Shown in pieces: positions 45,497 through 54,254 of a stretch of DNA of 64,000 nt. The notes under the pieces are model-generated. The model was not told where the DNA came from. It was given only the letters and a program-made list of their open reading frames with translations, and ran no database searches. The position numbers were made by a program, and so were the translations under genes. The stretch covers positions 310,001 to 374,000 of the forward strand of contig UCMT01000005.1 of assembly GCA_900473795.1 (NCBI GenBank). Direction: 5' to 3'. Source of the DNA: Hyphomicrobiales bacterium (GTDB lineage Bacteria; Pseudomonadota; Alphaproteobacteria; Rhizobiales; Rhizobiaceae). Numbering within the stretch: position 1 is the stretch's first letter; each line of letters starts with the position of its first letter.

Positions 45497-46003
45497 TTGA
45501 ACATTCTGAATCGCATAGCCGCAGATGTCCGCCTGATGTTCCGCCGTCCGGTGAGAATGCAATGCGCCGCACTGTGCTATCGGTTCAAGAAGAAGAGCGC
45601 GGCGCCCGAAATGCTGCTCATCACCAGCCGCGACACCGGCCGCTGGGTCATTCCCAAGGGCTGGCCGATGGAAGGCAAGCTGTGTCATGAAGCCGCCGCA
45701 CGCGAGGCTTATGAAGAAGCTGGCGTCAAGGGCGAAGCCGGTGCGGAACGGATCGGCTTTTACATGTACGACAAGGCCATGGATCATGGGCTGAAAATCG
45801 AGTGCATGGTTCAGGTCTACCCCCTTGTCGTCCTGGACATGCTGAAGAACTTCCCGGAAAAGGGCAGCCGGAAGATGGAATGGGTTAGCTTCGAGGACGG
45901 CGCCAGCCGCGTCGCCGAGCCGATGCTCAAGGATATCATCCTGAACTTCGAACAGCGGCTGCTTGCCACCATGAATCCGGCGCCGCAGGCGGCGGCACAA
46001 TAA
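45497..46003 (+). CDS. Nudix hydrolase
   Basis: The 168-residue enzyme hydrolyses a nucleoside diphosphate linked to another moiety. The Nudix box is GWPMEGKLCHEAAAREAYEEAGVKGE near residue 55-80 (GX5EX7REUXEEXGU; the box is slightly atypical at its first positions). RDTGRWVIPKGWPM and the overall size resemble the diadenosine/diphosphoinositol-polyphosphate type. The TTG at 45497 is taken as start, with AAAGGA upstream; the alternative is the ATG at residue 14. The phosphate permease gene follows by 91 bases in the same orientation. Confidence 0.88.
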   Translation: MNILNRIAADVRLMFRRPVRMQCAALCYRFKKKSAAPEMLLITSRDTGRWVIPKGWPMEGKLCHEAAAREAYEEAGVKGEAGAERIGFYMYDKAMDHGLKIECMVQVYPLVVLDMLKNFPEKGSRKMEWVSFEDGASRVAEPMLKDIILNFEQRLLATMNPAPQAAAQ

Positions 46004-46094
46004 GCTCCTGACATCACATGGATAGCCTGACGCGAGCTACGCCCTATAAAGCTACGCTTTTTAGCGCTTTAGCGGCATAAACTGGAGAACCGAC

Positions 46095-47600
46095 GTGGCA
46101 AAGCCGCGCCCGCGCCTCGAAAAACCGACACTCGACGAGTACCTGGACAGGTTGACCCTTGCTGAACAGGCGACACTGCATGTCCTGAAGCCATGGGCGG
46201 GTGTCGGGCTTGGAATTCTCTTCCTGATCGTCAGCATGATTTTTGCCGCTGCCTATGTGTCCGAGCAGCCCGGCTACCTGATCGTCATTGCCGCCGCCGC
46301 GGTCGCCGGCTACATGGCGATGAATATCGGCGCCAACGACGTCACCAACAATGTCGGCGCGGCGGTCGGGTCGCGGGCGATCACCATGACGGCAGCGCTT
46401 GTCATCGCCGCCATCTTCGAGGTCGCCGGCGCCGTGTTTGCCGGCGGCCGCGTCGTCTCCACCATCGAGGCCGGCATTGTCGACGCGGCCCAGATGCCGG
46501 CGGGCCTTTCCTTCGTCTGGGTGATGATGGCGGCACTGGTGTCGGCTGCCGTGTGGATCAACATCGCCACATGGTCCGGCGCACCGATTTCGACCACCCA
46601 TTCGATCGTCGGCAGTATCCTCGGCTCGGGTGTCGCCGCGGCAGGCTTTTCCGCCGTGCACTGGGTATCGCTCGCGGGCATAACGGCAAGCTGGATGGTC
46701 TCTCCCATCCTCGGCGGCGGCATCGCGGCGCTGCTCCTTGCCTTCGTCAAGACCTTTATCATCTACCGGGAAGACAAGATCGATGCGGCGATCTTCTGGA
46801 CCCCGATCCTGATTGCCACGATGACCGGGGCCTTTGCCGCTTATTTCGCGGTGATCGGGCTGGAAAAAGTCGTCGACGTCTCCGTCGTCAACGGCATCCT
46901 GATCGGCCTGGCCGTGTTCATCCTCACCGTAGCTGCGGCCAGGCCATGGATCGTCCGCCAGGCTCAGGGGCTCGATAACCGCAACCAATCGCTGCGCAAG
47001 CTGTTTCAAATGCCGCTGATCCTTTCGGCGGCGCTATTGTCCTTCGCCCATGGCGCCAATGACGTTTCGAACGCGGTCGGGCCGCTTTCGGCGATCGTGG
47101 CAAACGTCAATGGTTTAGCGATCCTCACGACAACCCATGTGCCGCTCTGGGTCATGCTGATCGGCGCATTCGGCATCTCCTGCGGCCTGCTTCTCTTCGG
47201 GCCAAAACTGATCCGCGTCGTCGGCGAGGAGATCACCAAGCTCAATCCGATGCGTGCCTATTGCGTCGCCCTCGCGACGGCGATCACCGTCCTTCTGGCA
47301 ACCTCGCTCGGCTTGCCTGTCTCGACCACGCATACGGCCGTCGGGGCGGTGTTCGGGATCGGCTTTTTCCGCGAATGGTATACCCGCAACTCCAAGCGGC
47401 GCCTGGAATATGTTCGCCAGAAGACCGGGCACATGGACTTCGAACGGCGCGTTGCGCACAGCCCGGAGGAGTTGCACCGGCGCCGGCTGGTGCGGCGATC
47501 CCACTTCATGACGATCGTTGCAGCGTGGATCATCACCGTCCCGGTTTCGGCACTGCTTTCAGCACTCGTCTACTCTATCCTCGCGGCGCTGTTCATCTAA
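46095..47600 (+). CDS. PiT-family inorganic phosphate transporter
   Basis: This 501-residue integral membrane protein imports phosphate with cations. The duplicated PiT signature is present: [21 protein letters not shown] in the N-terminal half and [17 protein letters not shown] in the C-terminal half, with [17 protein letters not shown] and [17 protein letters not shown] as the second matching pair. About ten hydrophobic segments are evident. It begins with GTG at 46095. It is longer than bacterial PitA because of a charged loop and a 40-residue N-terminal extension. It precedes rsmE by 11 bases, so both may be co-transcribed. Confidence 0.93.
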   Translation: MAKPRPRLEKPTLDEYLDRLTLAEQATLHVLKPWAGVGLGILFLIVSMIFAAAYVSEQPGYLIVIAAAAVAGYMAMNIGANDVTNNVGAAVGSRAITMTAALVIAAIFEVAGAVFAGGRVVSTIEAGIVDAAQMPAGLSFVWVMMAALVSAAVWINIATWSGAPISTTHSIVGSILGSGVAAAGFSAVHWVSLAGITASWMVSPILGGGIAALLLAFVKTFIIYREDKIDAAIFWTPILIATMTGAFAAYFAVIGLEKVVDVSVVNGILIGLAVFILTVAAARPWIVRQAQGLDNRNQSLRKLFQMPLILSAALLSFAHGANDVSNAVGPLSAIVANVNGLAILTTTHVPLWVMLIGAFGISCGLLLFGPKLIRVVGEEITKLNPMRAYCVALATAITVLLATSLGLPVSTTHTAVGAVFGIGFFREWYTRNSKRRLEYVRQKTGHMDFERRVAHSPEELHRRRLVRRSHFMTIVAAWIITVPVSALLSALVYSILAALFI

Positions 47601-47611
47601 AGGATATGACA

Positions 47612-48349
47612 ATGCGTGCCAACTTCCGCATTCATCGGCTTTTCGTCGACGCGCCACTCTCCATGGGCGCCGTTTACGAAGCGAGCAAGGAACAGTTCAA
47701 CTACCTCGTCAACGTACTGCGCTTTGAAGCAGGCGATGCCGTTCTCGTCTTCAACGGCCGCGACGGCGAATGGCGGGCGGAGCTTTCCTTGCCGAGCAAG
47801 AAGCGGCTGGTCTTGACCGCGACTGAGCAGACGCGCCCGCAGCCTCTTCCTTGTGACCTTCACTACCTGTTCGCGCCGCTGAAGGTCGGCAGGCTCGATT
47901 ATCTCGTCCAGAAGGCCGTCGAGATGGGCGCCGGGCTGCTGCAGCCGGTAATGACGCAGCACGTGCAGGGCAAGATCACGAGCATGGACCGGGTCCGGGC
48001 CAATGTCATCGAAGCGGCCGAGCAGTGCGGCGTGCTCGGCATTCCGCAAGTGCTTGAGCCGCGCAAGCTGGAGGATGTCCTGGAGGCCTGGCCAAAGGAA
48101 CGGCGCATCATCTTCTGCGACGAGGGAGATGCCGGACAAAATCCACTGCCGATCCTTGCGTCCATAAAAGAGAGCAAGCTGGCTCTGCTGATCGGCCCGG
48201 AAGGCGGCTTCTCCGATGCCGAGCGCGCCTTGCTGCGCAGCCTCGATTTCGTCACCGCCATCCCGCTCGGACCGCGGATTCTTCGAGCCGATACCGCGGC
48301 AGTCGCGGCCATGGCGGTGATCCAAGCCGCTATTGGCGACTGGCGGTAG
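47612..48349 (+). CDS. rsmE: 16S rRNA (uracil(1498)-N3)-methyltransferase
   Basis: RsmE methylates U1498 of 16S rRNA. The 245-residue protein has an N-terminal PUA-like domain (FIHRLF..., [21 protein letters not shown]) and a C-terminal SPOUT methyltransferase knot with [42 protein letters not shown] and [19 protein letters not shown], where the last three bind SAM. ATG at 47612 is preferred (AAGGA 7 bases before); the ATG two codons earlier is possible. Confidence 0.95.
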   Translation: MRANFRIHRLFVDAPLSMGAVYEASKEQFNYLVNVLRFEAGDAVLVFNGRDGEWRAELSLPSKKRLVLTATEQTRPQPLPCDLHYLFAPLKVGRLDYLVQKAVEMGAGLLQPVMTQHVQGKITSMDRVRANVIEAAEQCGVLGIPQVLEPRKLEDVLEAWPKERRIIFCDEGDAGQNPLPILASIKESKLALLIGPEGGFSDAERALLRSLDFVTAIPLGPRILRADTAAVAAMAVIQAAIGDWR

Positions 48350-48495
48350 CGACTGTGTCTTTTTGGTGCCGGCAAGGTGTTGAAAATTTGAACCAGCCTT
48401 GAAACAATTTTGCTTGCACCACACCTCAATCCGGTTCAATCACCCTCCTGATATCTGCCGTCCGGCAGGTTCCGCCTGTTCAAAAGAAGACGCCC

Positions 48496-49869
48496 ATGGC
48501 CAGAGATACCACCGACCAGACGCCGGTCAGCTCCATCGCAGACCTGACCGAATATCTCGCCCAGGGCAACAAGCCGAAGGACAGGTTCCGCATCGGAACC
48601 GAGCATGAGAAGTTCGCCTTCTTCAAGGCCGACAACAGCCCTGTGCGCTATTTCGGCGAGGCCAGCATTTCGGCGCTTCTGAACGGCATGGCCGCCAAGA
48701 GCGGCTGGGAGCCGATCATCGATGCCGGCAACATCATCGGGCTCGCCGAACAATCCGGCCAGGGCGCGATCTCGCTGGAGCCCGGCGGCCAGTTCGAGCT
48801 TTCGGGAGCGCCGCTCGAAAACCTGCACCAGACCTGCAAGGAATCCAACCAGCATTTGGCTGTGCTGCGCGAGATCGCCGAGCCGCTCGGCATCCGCTTC
48901 CTCGGCATCGGCGGTTCGCCGAAATGGACATTCGCCGAAACGCCGCGCATGCCGAAATCCCGCTACGACATCATGAGCCGCTACATGCCGAAGGTCGGCA
49001 CCCAGGGGCTCGACATGATGTACCGCACCTGCACGATCCAGGTGAACCTCGACTTCTCCTCCGAAGAAGACATGCGCCGCAAGATGCAGGTGTCGCTGAA
49101 GCTGCAGCCGCTGTCGACGGCCCTGTTTGCCAGCTCGCCTTTCACCGACGGCAAGCCGAACGGACTGCTCTCCTGGCGCGGCAATATCTGGCGCGACACC
49201 GACAACCAGCGCGCCGGCGTGCTGCGATCCGCCTTCGACGCGGATTTCGGCTTCGAAGACTATGTCAAATGGGCGCTCGACGTGCCGATGTATTTCGTCG
49301 TCCGTGACGGCCGTTACCATGACTGCACGCACGTCACCTTCCGCCAGTTCATGAACGGCGCCTTGAAGGGTGAACTCGCCGACTGGGAGCCCAACATGGG
49401 CGACTGGACCAACCATCTTTCGACACTCTTCCCCGACGTGCGGCTGAAACGCTTCCTCGAGATGCGCGGCGCCGATGGCGGGCCGTGGCGGCGCATCTGC
49501 GCGCTGCCGGCCTTCTGGGTCGGTCTGCTGTACGACGATGCAGCGCTCGATGCGGCCGAGGAACTGACGCGTTCCTGGACCTATGAAGATACGATCGCCA
49601 TGCGCGAGGCGGTGCCGGCGCAGGCGCTGGCCGCGACGCACAGGGGCACGCCTCTGTTCGACATCGCCCGCGAGGTCCTGTCTATTTCCCGCCTCGGCCT
49701 GAAGAACCGCAACCGGCTGAACGGCGACGAGGTCGATGAAAGCATCTTCCTCGCGCCACTGGATGAGGTGTTGGCAAAGAAGGCGACGCTCGCCGAGGAT
49801 TTGCTTTCGCTCTACAATGGCCGGTGGAACGGCTCGGTCGATCCGGTTTTCACCGAGTATCAGTATTGA
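48496..49869 (+). CDS. gshA: Glutamate-cysteine ligase, plant-type
   Basis: GshA joins glutamate and cysteine, the first and rate-limiting step of glutathione synthesis. The 457-residue enzyme is the plant/alphaproteobacterial class: RIGTEHEKFAFF near residue 32, SLEPGGQFELSGAPLENLHQ, MYRTCTIQVNLDFSSEEDM and HVTFRQFMNGAL all match that class. Length fits. Upstream is a spacer of 146 bases after rsmE with CCTTGAAACAATTTTGCTT as a possible promoter core; the assignment to a stress sigma factor is speculative. Confidence 0.96.
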   Translation: MARDTTDQTPVSSIADLTEYLAQGNKPKDRFRIGTEHEKFAFFKADNSPVRYFGEASISALLNGMAAKSGWEPIIDAGNIIGLAEQSGQGAISLEPGGQFELSGAPLENLHQTCKESNQHLAVLREIAEPLGIRFLGIGGSPKWTFAETPRMPKSRYDIMSRYMPKVGTQGLDMMYRTCTIQVNLDFSSEEDMRRKMQVSLKLQPLSTALFASSPFTDGKPNGLLSWRGNIWRDTDNQRAGVLRSAFDADFGFEDYVKWALDVPMYFVVRDGRYHDCTHVTFRQFMNGALKGELADWEPNMGDWTNHLSTLFPDVRLKRFLEMRGADGGPWRRICALPAFWVGLLYDDAALDAAEELTRSWTYEDTIAMREAVPAQALAATHRGTPLFDIAREVLSISRLGLKNRNRLNGDEVDESIFLAPLDEVLAKKATLAEDLLSLYNGRWNGSVDPVFTEYQY

Positions 49870-49873
49870 GCCG

Positions 49874-50305
49874 CTAGAACCGCTTCTTCAGGAAGTACCG
49901 GGGAATGGCGTTCGGCCCGCCTTCAAGCTCGCCGAACACCTGATAGCCAAGCTTTTCATAGAAAGGCCTGGCCTGGAATTCGAACGTATCCAGCCAGACG
50001 CCGATATACCCGCGGGCGCGGGCAAGGGTTTCGGCTTCCTGGATCAGGCGCGAGCCAAGCCCCTGGCCGCGATACTCATCCGGTATCGCCAGATATTTGA
50101 CGAACGCCCAGCCGTAGCCGTCCACTCCGTAGAGGCCGCCGACGACCTCTTGCGTGTCCGGCTCGCGGATGAGGACCGCAAAATCCGCCTTGTCCTCGAC
50201 CGGTCCCTTCCTTGCCTCGTTGTACGCGGTAAGCGGCGCAACGATTGCTGCCCGGTGCTCCGGTGCGGGATTTTCGGCAATAACCTCGATGATGGGCGGC
50301 TTCAT
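49874..50305 (-). CDS. GNAT-family N-acetyltransferase
   Basis: A 143-residue GCN5-related acetyltransferase. The acetyl-CoA loop is visible as EYRGQGLGSRLIQEAETLARARG (R/QxxGxG), flanked by VKYLAIPD and FYEKLGYQVFGEL, all standard. The substrate is unknown. It converges with gshA with 4 bases between the stop codons, and is transcribed toward the left. Confidence 0.88.
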   Translation of the reverse strand: MKPPIIEVIAENPAPEHRAAIVAPLTAYNEARKGPVEDKADFAVLIREPDTQEVVGGLYGVDGYGWAFVKYLAIPDEYRGQGLGSRLIQEAETLARARGYIGVWLDTFEFQARPFYEKLGYQVFGELEGGPNAIPRYFLKKRF

Positions 50306-50496
50306 GTGTTTGTCCGATCCTCAAAATGGCGATCATCAATAGCACCAACAGCCCGCTTTGGAAGTGGCGACTATCTCGCGCCGGCGGAGCGGTTTGCCAC
50401 TGCGTCTGTCCCGGCTAATAAAAAACGTTCCCACCCTGCTTTTTCCCGTTATAGTGCAACGACATGCGTCGTTTCGCCCGCAGGAGAGGACTGGAG

Positions 50497-51327
50497 ATGA
50501 TTCCGCTTTTTGACATGATGATGCAGGCGCAGAACGGCAATGCCATGGACGTGATGGCCAAGCAATTCGGCCTTGCCCAGGAACAGATGGCCAAGGCGAC
50601 CGCCGCGCTGATGCCGGCCTTCTCGACCGCGTTCAAGCGCAACACCGCCAACCCCTATGATTTCGGCGCCTTCCTGACCGCCATGTCGAGCGGCAACTAT
50701 GCGCCGTATTTCGAGGATATGAGCAAGGCCTTCACGCCGCAGGGCATGGCCGATGGCAACGGCATTCTCGACCAGCTTTTCGGCTCCAAGGACATGTCAC
50801 GGGCGATCGCCGCGCAGGCGGCCCAGATGACCGGCATCGGACAGGAAATCTACAAGCAGATGCTGCCGGTGATGGCGAGCGCGATCATGGGCGGGCTGTT
50901 CAAGCAGGCCTCAGGGCAGATGGGCGGGATGCAGAACCCGTTTGCCAACACGCCGATGGAAGCGATGATGAAGCCTTGGCTGGAGGCATCCGGATTTACC
51001 AAGAAGCCGGAACCGGCACCCAACCCCTTCGACAATCCCTTCACGCAGGCCATGCAGAATTTCTTCGGCATGGCCAAGCCCGAGGAAAAGCAGCAGCCTG
51101 CACCCGACATGTTCGCCGCGAACCCCTTCATCAAGGCGTTCCAGGACATGATGAGCGGCGGTGCGGCGGCGAAGGAGCCCGAAAAGAAACCGGCCGACAA
51201 GGACCCGACGGCGCCCTTTGCCGAGATGTTCAACACGATGTTCGACAGCGGTATCGAGGCACAGAAGGAATACCAGAAGAGCATCGACAGTCTGTTCGAG
51301 ACGTATCGGAAGAATACGACGGTGTGA
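50497..51327 (+). CDS. DUF937 domain protein
   Basis: This 276-residue acidic, Met/Phe/Pro-rich protein has a DUF937-like N-terminal half: FGLAQEQMAKATAALMPAFS, YDFGAFLTAMSSGNYAPYFED and GILDQLFGSKDMSRAIAAQAAQMTGI. The rest is a low-complexity, Pro/Ala/Lys-rich region with repeated NPF motifs (NPFANT, NPFDNPF, NPFIKAF), followed by a short helical segment. There is no signal peptide. DUF937 proteins such as YidB have no settled role. ATG at 50497 follows AGGAGAGGACTGGAG. Its promoter region upstream contains a possible TATAGT -10 element. Confidence 0.75.
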   Translation: MIPLFDMMMQAQNGNAMDVMAKQFGLAQEQMAKATAALMPAFSTAFKRNTANPYDFGAFLTAMSSGNYAPYFEDMSKAFTPQGMADGNGILDQLFGSKDMSRAIAAQAAQMTGIGQEIYKQMLPVMASAIMGGLFKQASGQMGGMQNPFANTPMEAMMKPWLEASGFTKKPEPAPNPFDNPFTQAMQNFFGMAKPEEKQQPAPDMFAANPFIKAFQDMMSGGAAAKEPEKKPADKDPTAPFAEMFNTMFDSGIEAQKEYQKSIDSLFETYRKNTTV

Positions 51328-51473
51328 TCCGCCGGTGTTGTCGTGGTGGGCAACGTTAGATGCGGTCCGCAGACGTAGGTGCTTGTAGTGATCGAGGCTT
51401 ACATCATTTTTGCAGAAGGTGTTGGACAAGTAAGTGTATTACTGTGCAACGCTTGACTCTAATCAGGAGCCCG

Positions 51474-52121
51474 ATGAAGGCGAAGAAAGACGAAATAAAG
51501 TCCCGTATATTAGCAGGACTGGCCGATCAGCTTGACCCGTACATGTTTGAGCAGGGGTTTTCCCGTGCAAAATCAAGCTTAATCTATAAGCGTGCCATTG
51601 GTGTTTCCACCCAGAAGATCGATATATCTGTACAAGTTCATCCCAAGGATAATCCGAACGCGGCTGCAGCAGTTTATCCTCAAATGGAAATACTCGTACC
51701 TGTGGTCGACACGATTTTGGAAGAGATGGTTGGCAACAATCTCGGTCTACTTGAAGGTATCACCGGTGGCTCGTCGAAACAGCCCATCGGCTTTACATCA
51801 GAGAAGGCGCATGATGGTCGCTGGTTCCTATATGAACCGGAGTCGGCTCCTGGGCTAGTTGACAATATTAGGGCCTTCATTGAGCGTTGGACGATGTCTT
51901 TCTTGGATAGTTATACGACGCCAGAAGATATTATCGTGACCGATCGGCGGAACGATGCAAGGTTGGCCCGTGACCGAGCACAGATGATGCGAGTAGTGGC
52001 GGCGGCGCTCGTCAGCAACCGCAAGGACTATGCACAGGCGACAATGGAAAAATGGCTTGGAACACCTGGCGCCCGTCGCCGCTATGAGCAGGTTTACGAC
52101 TATATACAGCAAGCCACGTGA
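51474..52121 (+). CDS. Low-GC orphan protein, possibly DUF4304-like
   Basis: This 215-residue protein is not recognised with confidence. The opening IKSRILAGLADQLDPYMFEQGFSRAKSSLIYKR and following QKIDISVQVHP recall DUF4304-type proteins (long-range pattern only). Codon use is AT-shifted relative to every neighbour, with many TTA, ATA and AAT codons, which suggests recent horizontal acquisition. ATG at 51474 has CAGGAG upstream. It has no signal or membrane segment. Neighbouring genes give no functional clue. Confidence 0.6.
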   Translation: MKAKKDEIKSRILAGLADQLDPYMFEQGFSRAKSSLIYKRAIGVSTQKIDISVQVHPKDNPNAAAAVYPQMEILVPVVDTILEEMVGNNLGLLEGITGGSSKQPIGFTSEKAHDGRWFLYEPESAPGLVDNIRAFIERWTMSFLDSYTTPEDIIVTDRRNDARLARDRAQMMRVVAAALVSNRKDYAQATMEKWLGTPGARRRYEQVYDYIQQAT

Positions 52122-52272
52122 GGGCGATTTTGGTGAAAGCAAGATAAAGCGGCGGCGCTGGTGCTGTAAATTTCCGTCTTGCCGATCGGGAGAAAATGGC
52201 CGACAGCCGAATATGAAGCATTCGCCAAACCGCAGCCTCCCCTCGCCGACCTCCTCAACGCCCCCAAAAACG

Positions 52273-52311
52273 AAAAAGCCCGGTGCCGGCCTTGGGGACC
52301 GCACACCGGGC
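52273..52311 (-). terminator. Rho-independent terminator of the DUF1127/sRNA transcript
   Basis: GCCCGGTG, a 18-base loop, CACCGGGC, then TTTTTCG on the minus strand. It would end transcripts that begin at the DUF1127 promoter, 500 bases upstream. Confidence 0.8.
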
Positions 52312-52466
52312 AAGCAGCAGGGCAATTGGCTCTAACCCTGCGGGGAACGGTAACGCACAGAGGCGGCTGCGCGTCCCTGTTGCGCGGAACGTCTTTCGAC
52401 GTCTGAGGCGCGCAACAAAACTTTGAACTGCGGCGGAATTCCTGACTTGTCGCTCGGGAATTCCGC
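52273..52466 (-). ncRNA. Candidate structured small RNA or 3' UTR of the DUF1127 gene
   Basis: Read on the minus strand, right after the DUF1127 stop codon, four nested stems occur in a row: GCGGAATTCC/GGAATTCCGC (52466-52433), GTTGCGCG/CGCGCAAC with inner ACGTC..GACGT (52416-52379), GCAGGG/CCCTGC (52341-52317), and finally GCCCGGTG/CACCGGGC followed by a T run, a rho-independent terminator (52311-52273). The region is about 190 bases and has no coding capacity that fits local codon use. It could be a 3'-UTR-derived or independently started sRNA. No known Rfam family was recognised by eye. Confidence 0.55.
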
Positions 52467-52480
52467 AGCGAATGCATCCG

Positions 52481-52774
52481 TCAATCGAGACGCGCATTCC
52501 TGTAAAACGTGTTCGTCCGATTGCGCGACGCCTGCGTCAGGTAACGGCCGGGATCATCGAAGAACGACGAGGTCAGCGCCTCGCGCACTTCTTCACGGCA
52601 GAGCCCCATATCGAGCAACTGATGATCGTCGAGGTCGTGCAGGTTGCCGATCGCTTTTCGGTTTCGCAGACGGCGCCATACCGATTTCAGCACGCCCGTC
52701 AGCCCCGTCTGGCGGGACGTCGCGGACAGCTTCCCGGTGAGGGTTAGATCGAGAGTGTGATCGGTCGTGCGCAT
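52481..52774 (-). CDS. DUF1127 (YjiS-like) small protein
   Basis: The 97-residue protein has the DUF1127 core near the C-terminus: VWRRLRNRKAIGNLHDLDDHQLLDMGLCREEVREAL. The N-terminal part is less conserved. The domain is common in alphaproteobacteria; related short proteins help RNA turnover and stress responses in Rhodobacter and Agrobacterium. The ATG at 52774 has AAGGAG upstream. The gene is divergent from the LysR gene and its 3' side carries the structured RNA candidate. Confidence 0.85.
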   Translation of the reverse strand: MRTTDHTLDLTLTGKLSATSRQTGLTGVLKSVWRRLRNRKAIGNLHDLDDHQLLDMGLCREEVREALTSSFFDDPGRYLTQASRNRTNTFYRNARLD

Positions 52775-52999
52775 GATACTGCTCCTTTTTTCAGGCACGA
52801 AGCGACCCGTCCCGCCGCAGGAGGTCGGCGCGGGGGAGGGTCGAAACTTGATGATGGTCCGGCTTCGCCACATGCGGGCCGAAGCGGTGATTGATGTCGT
52901 TTGCAGGACCAAATTCGCAAATCCTTATTGATCAGTCCAACGAATGTTTCTAATGATATTCATCAAACAATTTTATGAGTAACCTTTGGGAGCGTGGAC

Positions 53000-53950
53000 A
53001 TGTCCGCACCACTCGATATCGACCAGCTTCAGACTTTTGTTGCCATCGCGGATACCGGCAGCTTCACCAAGGCGGCCGATCGCGTCTTCAAGACCCAGTC
53101 TGCCGTTTCGATGCAGATGCGCCGGCTGGAGGAACGGATTGGTAAGCAGCTCTTTGCGAAGGACGGCCGCGGCAATCGGCTGACGACGGAGGGCGATCGC
53201 CTCCTGAACTTCGCGCGGCGGATGATCCGCCTCAACAACGAGGCGATTGCTTCCTTTGACGACAACCGCCTGGAAGGGACGCTGCGGATCGGCACGCCCG
53301 ACGACTACGCCGACCGCTACATGCCGGAGATCATCGTCCGCTTCGCCAAGACCCATCCGAACGTCGAACTCTTCATCGTCTGCGAACCCTCGGTAGACCT
53401 CGCCGAGAAGATGGCCAAGGGCGATCTCGACATCGCGCTCGTCACGCACAACCCGCGCGCTCGCGCCTCGGATGTGGTGCGGACCGAGCCGCTCTGCTGG
53501 GTGAGCTCGATCAACCACCCGCTGCCGGAGAACGCGCCGGTGCCGCTCGCCGTGGGCAAACGCGACTGCCTGTGGCGGCAGGCCGCCTGCTCGGCGCTTG
53601 ATGCGACCGGCAAGGAATACAACATCCTGTTCACCAGCTGGTCATCGACCGTCGTCGCGGCGGCGGTGCTCGCCGGCATGGCGGTGTCGGTACTGCCGGA
53701 ATCGGCGCTGCGCACCGGCATGAAGGTCCTGACCCAGGCTGATGGCTTCCCGGCGCTGGCACCGGTACAGATCGGCATCATGAAGCGTCCCGGCCTGTCG
53801 CCGTCGCTGTCGAATGCGATCACCAATCACATCACCGCCTGTCTCGACAACATCACGCCGACGACAGCGACCGATGATCTCGATGGCGACATGAAGAACT
53901 TCCCGCGCTACCCGCGGCTGCGCCAGAGCCATATGCTGCCGGGCTGGTAA
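53000..53950 (+). CDS. LysR-family regulator, LsrB/VtlR-like
   Basis: The 316-residue protein has an N-terminal winged HTH (IDQLQTFVAIADTGSFTKAADRVFKTQSAVSMQMRRLEERIGK) and a LysR effector domain starting GTLRIGTPDDYADRYMPEIIVRF. The N-terminus, including PLDIDQLQTFV, resembles LsrB of Sinorhizobium and VtlR of Brucella/Agrobacterium, which activate DUF1127 small-protein genes and the sRNA AbcR2; the identification is from memory. A divergent DUF1127 gene lies beside it, which fits. The ATG at 53000 is chosen; a GTG two codons earlier is possible. Confidence 0.75.
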   Translation: MSAPLDIDQLQTFVAIADTGSFTKAADRVFKTQSAVSMQMRRLEERIGKQLFAKDGRGNRLTTEGDRLLNFARRMIRLNNEAIASFDDNRLEGTLRIGTPDDYADRYMPEIIVRFAKTHPNVELFIVCEPSVDLAEKMAKGDLDIALVTHNPRARASDVVRTEPLCWVSSINHPLPENAPVPLAVGKRDCLWRQAACSALDATGKEYNILFTSWSSTVVAAAVLAGMAVSVLPESALRTGMKVLTQADGFPALAPVQIGIMKRPGLSPSLSNAITNHITACLDNITPTTATDDLDGDMKNFPRYPRLRQSHMLPGW

Positions 53951-54254
53951 GCGACGCTAAAACAAAAAGGCCGTGCTTCCTTCGAAGCGCGGCCTTTTTG
54001 TATTCCCCAATATTGATACCCGGCCCCAAAAACACAGCCGTAAAAGCCTGATGCAATATGCGTTGGTCATTTAGCCACGCCCCTACGGGTTGACCTGGGT
54101 CGTATACTCCAATCCGAAGCGCCACCAAAGATGGCGAAGCTGACCATTTTTGGGTAAATCATCGTCTTCCGACGGTAACCTTAACTGCCATCCTTTTCAG
54201 AACCTGGATGCGCCAGTAAGACGCCCGGCGCGCCGGGGGAAGGCCGGCAACCTG
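53951..54254. other. Spacer after LysR gene
   Basis: A 304-base region that contains the LysR terminator and otherwise nothing I can name. No promoter for the following leftward gene is expected here, as that gene's 3' end faces this spacer. Confidence 0.5.
53963..54000. terminator. Bidirectional rho-independent terminator
   Basis: AAAAAGGCCG-T-GCTTC, loop CTTC, GAAGC-G-CGGCCTTTTT: a symmetric 10+5 bp stem with A and T runs on both sides. It would serve the LysR gene and could also stop leftward transcripts. Confidence 0.9.

Larger units (their letters stand above)
52122..52480. other. Spacer after the low-GC gene: structured RNA candidate
   Basis: This 359-base stretch has no convincing protein-coding frame. 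On the minus strand it holds four strong hairpins and a terminator (see the ncRNA entry). The first 150 bases next to the low-GC gene show nothing further. Confidence 0.6.

Noticed and set aside
52100-52477. A 125-codon minus-strand frame after the DUF1127 gene
   Set aside because: Its codon use is random, its start is unsupported and it overlaps four hairpins and a terminator; a structured RNA explains the region better.
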